A DNA stretch of 64,000 nt, taken from contig NC_082689.1 in NCBI RefSeq assembly GCF_949987515.2, positions 6,935,501 to 6,999,500 on the forward strand, given 5' to 3'. Below the pieces are notes generated by a model, which was given only the letters and a program-made list of their open reading frames with translations, had not been told where the DNA came from and did not search any database. Origin of the DNA: Delphinus delphis (lineage: Eukaryota > Chordata > Mammalia > Artiodactyla > Delphinidae). A program made the position numbers and the translations under genes. This document shows, piece by piece, positions 54,000-64,000 of the stretch. Position 1 is the stretch's first letter. Each line of letters opens with the position of its first letter.

Positions 54000-55446
54000 A
54001 CATAACAGATTTCTTTTTTATTTACAATCAAGTTCTGTTGGGCAACATAATTAAATAAATAAAAGACATGCCCTGGCCTGTGAATTTCAACTCCCCTCAG
54101 CACGAGTTCCCTGAACAGCAAACTGAAAAGGGGAGGCGAGGGCAGGGGAAAGGGGAGAACAGAGCCGCCAACACCATCAGAGGGAGCGCGCAGCCCGTCC
54201 TCACCCTGCTCTAGCCCTCGCTCCCACAGATGTCCAGAGAACAAGTCTGGAAGGAAGAAAATTAAAGTGCGAATGAGTAAGTGATAAAAATATTGGTGTT
54301 TCAGTCACTCAAGGAACTATAATTTTATAAACGAGTAAGATGGTAAAGATAAACGTTTAAAAAAAAAATGCATAGGCCAGTTTCTTCCCGGCCTTACTCG
54401 CAAGTCCCGAAATCGAAAGACGGCATTCCCATGCTTCCTGGAATGGGCTTCCTGCACTAAAGCACCGAGGGGGTATTGCACATAGGCTTGGCAAAGGGGC
54501 AGCGACCCGGAACTACTGGCTCCAGGGTAATACACTGGAGGCCTCCAATCCCACACCACCGGCAACTGTAACCCCAGCACAGCCGGGAAGAAGGGGGCGG
54601 CCCACCTTCTGAGAAGCTACAGATGATCCGGGAATACAGTCTTTATTCCTGCAGCTCACCCGCTTCTCTGGAAAAAGGGTTGTGCACTTCTTCTCCTACC
54701 CACTGCCAATTTTTTTTTTTTTTAACCAAATTGAGATTTCTTTCTTGACCAAGAGATAGATATGTAGAACTGGGGGGGGAGGGGAGGGAGGAAGGAGTTT
54801 TGAAGAACAGTTGCTTTCTAAGAACAGTTTAGGAGACCTAAGGAAATTCCAACTGTGATCAGGTGAGGTCAGAGTAAGAGCCTCGTAGTAAAGACACAGA
54901 CCAGCGGGGGGACCACAGTCCCACCGTCCCCGTGGGCTACCTGAGGGCAGGGGTAATCCCACCTGGGTTTCTGTTAATCCATGATTAAAGCAAGTTCCCT
55001 GGGAAAATGACCCCAAGGTGACAGGACCTTCATCAGGCCAGAACCGACTTTGGAAGGACGGGAGAAAGCACAGGGGAGAAGCAACACCCGGTGCAGGGGG
55101 CGTCTGCGGCACCGCCGCCCAGGGAAGAAGCCAGCAGGTGCCTGCGCTCCCCCCGCTGAGGTATGCAAGATCAGAGCCAGTAGTGTTTCCCACTTGAATC
55201 AAGGCAAGAACCTGAACCTCTGCTGAGCGACCGCAGCATCAGGTTTTTCTCAGTGTTACTCTTTCAGGCCACGGGACCTCAGCCACGACCCTCGGGAGCC
55301 CTGCTCGAAGGCAGGCTACTGCGCCCCACGGCTCGAGCTCTTCTCTGGAGGTCAAAGCCACAGTCCAGGCGCCACCTGCCAGGACAGAGCCGTGGGGCCC
55401 GCGTGCCCCTCCAGCTTCTGATCCGCTCTCTCCTGACGAGGTGCCC
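54000..55446 (-). other. ATG16L1: ATG16L1 3' UTR
   Basis: From the stop codon at 55447 down to the AATAAA at 54017-54022 (minus strand), about 1.45 kb. It is largely free of recognised young SINEs, which fits a transcribed UTR. The cleavage site near 54000 is inferred. Confidence 0.7.
54017..54022 (-). terminator. ATG16L1: ATG16L1 polyadenylation signal
   Basis: AATAAA on the minus strand within TGTAAATAAAAAAGAAATC. Another ATTTATTTAATTAT stretch lies just upstream. Confidence 0.7.
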
Positions 55447-60070
<4,624 letters not shown>

Positions 60071-60369
60071 CTAAGGGAGAGAACACAACCAGGGTAAACC
60101 TCCAGGGCGCCACACCGGGAGAGTCAGCAGCAAACTGCCAGGGAGCCAGCTTCTCCAAACACCCTGAGATCTGGTCAGGAACACGCAGAGAGAAAAGGAG
60201 GAGCAGCTCAGGGAAAACACCCAGAAAGCCTGTCTTTGGGCATTGCCCGGGGTGAGGTCTCAAGAGGAAGAGGATAAACCTCCCACCGCCAATAAAACTA
60301 AAAAAAAAAAGGTAATGAAAAAATAAATGAAAGATCCAACACCACAGCACAAACTTCACATGACCACGC

Positions 60370-61318
60370 CCTCAAAGTAAGGGAGGAGCAGGCAGAGGAC
60401 CTGAACAGACATTTTTCCAGAGAAGATATACAGATGGTCAATGGACACATGAAAAGATGCTCAGTATCACTGGTCATCAGGGAAATGCCAATCAAAACCA
60501 CAACAAGATTATCACTGCACACCTGTCAGAACTGCTATTATCAAAAAGACAACAAGTAACAAGTGTTGGTGACGACGTGGAGAAAAGGGAATCCTCGTAC
60601 ATTGCTGGTGGAAAAGTAAGTTGGTTGAAGCCACTATAGAAAACAACATGAAGGGTCCTCAAAAAATTAAAAATAGAAACCCCATACGATCCAGCATTTC
60701 TACTTCTGGGTATTTTTCCAAAAAAACCCCAAAACCACTAATTTGAAAAGATATATGCCCCCCTATTTTCATTGTACCATTAATCACAACAGTCAAGATA
60801 TGGAAGCAACCTAAGCGTCCAATGATAGACGAATGGATAAAGACACGGTACATATATACAGTGGAATATAAGTCATAAAAAAAGAATGAAATCTTGCCCT
60901 CTGTGACAGCATGGATGAATGTAGAGGGTATTATGCTAAGTGAAATGAGTCAGACAGAGAAACACAAATACCATATGATTTTACTTATACGTGGAATCTA
61001 AAAAACAAATCAACACCTTACAGAACAGAAAGAGAATCACAGAGAACAAGGTGGTGGTTGTGTGGGGTGGGAGTGGGGGTCTGAGTGAAAAAGGTGAGAG
61101 ATGAAGAGGTACAAGCTACCAGATACAAAACAGTCACGGGGATAAAGGTACATACAGCATGGGGAGTACAGTTAATACTGTAGTAACTTTGGTGACAGGT
61201 ATAACTAGACTTACCATGGTGATCATTTGGTAATGTACAGAAATAACAAATCACTATGTCGCGCACCTGGAACTAACATAGTGTTGTAGGTCAATTCTAC
61301 TTCAATTTAAAAAAAAGG
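60370..61318 (+). mobile_element. L1 3' portion, 5'-truncated
   Basis: 'gaggacctgaacagacatttttcc', 'atggtcaatggacacatgaaaag', 'gcatggatgaatgtagagggtattatgc', 'aagtgaaatgagtcagacagag', 'atcactatgtcgcgcacctgg', A-rich end. The ORF2 remnants contain stops. It is antisense to ATG16L1. Confidence 0.85.
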
Positions 61319-61838
61319 ATATACAAAAACTGTATAATAAAGTACTCAGTAAAGGCTCTACTACAGAAAGTATACAGAACACAAATAGGATATCTGTATT
61401 TAGTCTTATTAGCCAATGAAATGGAAAAGAACAATGTATATACTAACGGTATCTATTTAATATTATTAGATTTGTGCTGCCACGTTAATCTTACATGTTA
61501 TAGAAAAATAACATGTTTGTCTTCTCCCAAGTGTTTAAAAAATACATGTAGACATTTCCTGAATTTGTATTCTTTATTGAGGCTTGTCACATTTTAAGCT
61601 GTTAATTACACAACTTAAAAGGGGCGGGGGGCAACCAGAGGACCTTCTTGAAATAAGCTCTATTACAGATACCGGTCTGTATGGCTCTTGCAATTTTCTG
61701 TAAGTCTGAATTATATCAAATTACAAAATTTTTAAATCTTGGATCTTACTAATGTCTCAGAAAGTCAATCTCCTATTTAAAGTCAGAATGGACAGGTTCA
61801 CCAGAGGCATAATTTATCAATATAAAAGGAAACATCAG

Positions 61839-62176
61839 GGGTTCCCTGGTGGCACAGTGGTTAAGAATCTGCCTGCCAACGCAAGGGACACGGGTTCGAG
61901 CCCTGGCCCGGGAAGATCCCACATGCCGCAGAGCAACTAAGCCTGTGCGCCACAACTACTAAGCCTGCGCTCTAGAGCCCACAAGCCACAACTACTGAGC
62001 CCATGTGCCACAACTACTGAAGCCCACGTGCCTAGAGCCCGTGCTCCACAACAAGAGAAGCCATGACAATGAGAAGCCCGCGCACCGCAACGAAGAGTAG
62101 CCCCTGCTCACTGCAACTAGAGAAAGCCCGCGCACAGCAATGAGGACCCAACACAGCTTAAAAAAAAAAAAAAAAG
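61839..62176 (+). repeat. CHR SINE, long form
   Basis: Complete long copy with poly(A) tail. AAAAGGAAACATCAGG / AAAAGGAACCATCAGG duplication. Confidence 0.93.
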
Positions 62177-62555
62177 ATTGTTAAAAAACTAAAAGGAACC
62201 ATCAGGACTCTTTCAATAAACAATTAAAACTCCTAGGGGTTTTTCAATCAGAGGTCTCCGCTTGAAATGTCAGATCATAACCACAGACACCAGCATTCCC
62301 AACAATCAAATCTTTTCGTGACTAGCTGTGAGATGCCAACCATGGCATCTTTCCTGGGCTGCCAAGCAACGCAGAACTGGGTCATAACCGAACGTCAGTG
62401 CCCTTTGCCCGCCACAGCCCAATGGGAGAGAGGCGGCTGGGGATGGTGAGGATGCCGCACTTTCCCTACTTTTCAATATGGATCAACATATTCATGTGTG
62501 GAAACTTCAAAGGCTCAGAAGATATACAGGTATTCACTAATGATTTCTGTGTAAT

Positions 62556-62850
62556 TTTTAAATAAATAAATGTATTTATTTATTTATGGCTGTGCTGGGT
62601 CTTCGTTTCTGTGCGAGGGCTTTCTCTAGTTGCGGCGAGCAGGAGCCACTCTTCATCGCAGTGTGCGGGCCTCTCACTATCGCGGCCTCTCTTGGTGCGG
62701 AGCACAGGCTCCAGACGCGCAGGCTCAGTAGTTGTGGCTCACGGGCCTTGTCGCTCCGCGGCATGTGGGATCTTCCCAGACCAGGGCTCGAACCCGTGTC
62801 CCCTGCATTGGCAGGCGGATTCTTAACCACTGTGCCACTAGGGAAGCCCC
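62556..62850 (-). repeat. CHR SINE, reverse
   Basis: Reverse copy with an (AAAT/TTTA) start, ending GTGCCACTAGGGAAGCCCC. Confidence 0.92.
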
Positions 62851-62875
62851 TATAATTTTTTTTTAAAAAAAGAAA

Positions 62876-63003
62876 AGGCTTTTTTTTGGGGGTGGGGGCT
62901 GCGCTGCATGGCTTGTGGGATCTTAGTTCCCTGACCAGGAACTGAACCCGGGCCCTCGGCAGCCAAAGTGCGGGGTCCTAACCACTGGAAACCCAGGGAA
63001 TCC
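62876..63003 (-). repeat. Short tRNA SINE, reverse
   Basis: 'gctgcatggcttgtgggatcttag' to 'ccactggaaacccagggaatcc'. It lies directly beside the CHR SINE at 62556. Confidence 0.88.
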
Positions 63004-64000
63004 TCCCCCCAACCCCCCCCCCAAAAATGAGCAGCTTTTAAAAGACCCTAATATACTTACTATAACTGTCAACTTACTGGGTTTCAACCCTGACCCCCAA
63101 AGCCAGACCTCGCGGTTTAGAGTTAACACTTTAGAAACCAATCTTTCCTCTCTGCTCAGGAGAACAATTCCACTTTAGCACAGGAAGAGAAAACTCAGGG
63201 CCACATGTACTTCCCCTTTAAGAAGAAGTTTGCACGAATTCCGAGACTCCTTCTCACATTTAAAACGCTCTGAAACTGGAACAGCATCTTACAATCGCTG
63301 CCAGCCAGGTGGCAGCTGTGCTGTGGCTGTGTGACAACCTCCCACTGATCCTTCTGGAAAGATCAAAAAAGTTCCAGCAACAAAGTTTATGCTAAATACA
63401 GTATAGGAATAATGCTCAGTATAAATCATTCAATCTGCACAAACCATGGGGAGAGACCAAAAACTTGTGTAGGTACTTCTACTTCACCAAAAAATTCAGT
63501 TTTGTGTACATGCACCGTTTTCTTTCTTACTATTAATGTAAAAGTAAAATCATGTTTCACAAACATAGGGAGGAAAAGACACTGCCCACAAATGGGCGAT
63601 GCAAATGTGCTCGTTTTGCTTACTCTAAATGCACGTTAATATTCTCATATAGTTCACATGAAAACACCCCTACAAATTTATCCACCGCACTTTTAACTTC
63701 ATAGCACAAGCAGTTTTTCATGTGACGGGAAAATACACGGGCTTTGGGGTCACGCTGTTTGGCGCCTGAACACCCTGGCTCTCTAACGTCTGTAAAAGAC
63801 TAACATCTTCCTCACTCTGTTTAGGAGGGTGACCCACGCACCAGGCCCATGGCTGACTGCATTCTTTCTCTTCCTTTCTGCACCACCTTCCTTAAGAGTT
63901 TCTGTAATTACTCTATAATAGCTAAACAGTCTCCAAGCAATGAGATTACAACCTAATAGAAATTTCCTTGGCTAGCAGACACCTACATCCCTTTGAAAGT

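Larger units (their letters stand above)
60071..64000 (-). other. ATG16L1: ATG16L1 intron (part)
   Basis: No WD40 exon is found between 60071 and the window end, so the next upstream exon lies outside. The intron holds a long 5'-truncated L1, three SINEs, and unassigned sequence at 61320-61838, 62177-62555 and 63004-64000. In human, SCARNA5 and SCARNA6 reside in ATG16L1 introns. I could not recognise either here. Confidence 0.75.

Overview
The window is mammalian nuclear DNA, most probably from a cetacean. It carries about 27 tRNA-Glu-derived SINEs of the CHR/Bov-tA type, whose heads read GGGCTTCCCTGGTGGCGCAG or GGGACTTCCCTGGTGGTCCA. It also carries a cetartiodactyl-type L1 3' end, plus older L1, L2, MIR and MLT1 copies. 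The long CHR-type SINEs with body text such as CCGGAGCCTGTGCTCCGC point to whales and dolphins. The sequence alone does not settle the species.

Three genes lie on the minus strand in the order ATG16L1 (high coordinates), SAG, DGKD (low coordinates). This matches the ATG16L1-SAG-DGKD order I know from human chromosome 2. Positions 1-5785 are DGKD intron 1 and 5786-5941 is the first coding exon of the long DGKD isoform, inside a CpG island (about 5180-6130). A repeat-rich spacer follows (about 6.2-13.08 kb). SAG (rod arrestin, S-antigen) occupies about 13.08-44.5 kb. All fifteen coding exons can be placed, and they join into an intact 408-codon reading frame with phase-consistent GT-AG junctions, including a 24-nt and a 16-nt exon. 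The spacer between SAG and ATG16L1 runs from about 44.5 to 54.0 kb. The last six coding exons of ATG16L1 and its 3' UTR (about 54.0-60.07 kb) encode the C-terminal part of the WD40 propeller. The window ends inside the ATG16L1 intron upstream of them.

The genes are neighbours but have separate jobs: diacylglycerol phosphorylation (DGKD), shut-off of phosphorylated rhodopsin in rods (SAG), and LC3 conjugation in autophagy (ATG16L1).

The most interesting signal is a cryptic alternative last exon in SAG intron 15. An acceptor at 14231-14232 follows a long pyrimidine tract. Spliced to exon 15, it adds exactly one alanine and a stop, with an AATAAA 49 nt downstream. That is the architecture expected for p44, the truncated rod arrestin described in cattle. 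Other points of note are a candidate photoreceptor promoter with CRX-like sites near 44.4-44.66 kb, a perfect 20-bp hairpin in intron 14, SINEs inserted within about 20-90 nt of SAG splice sites, and a three-layer nested insertion at 49.6-50.2 kb. I found no sign of an undescribed multi-gene system.
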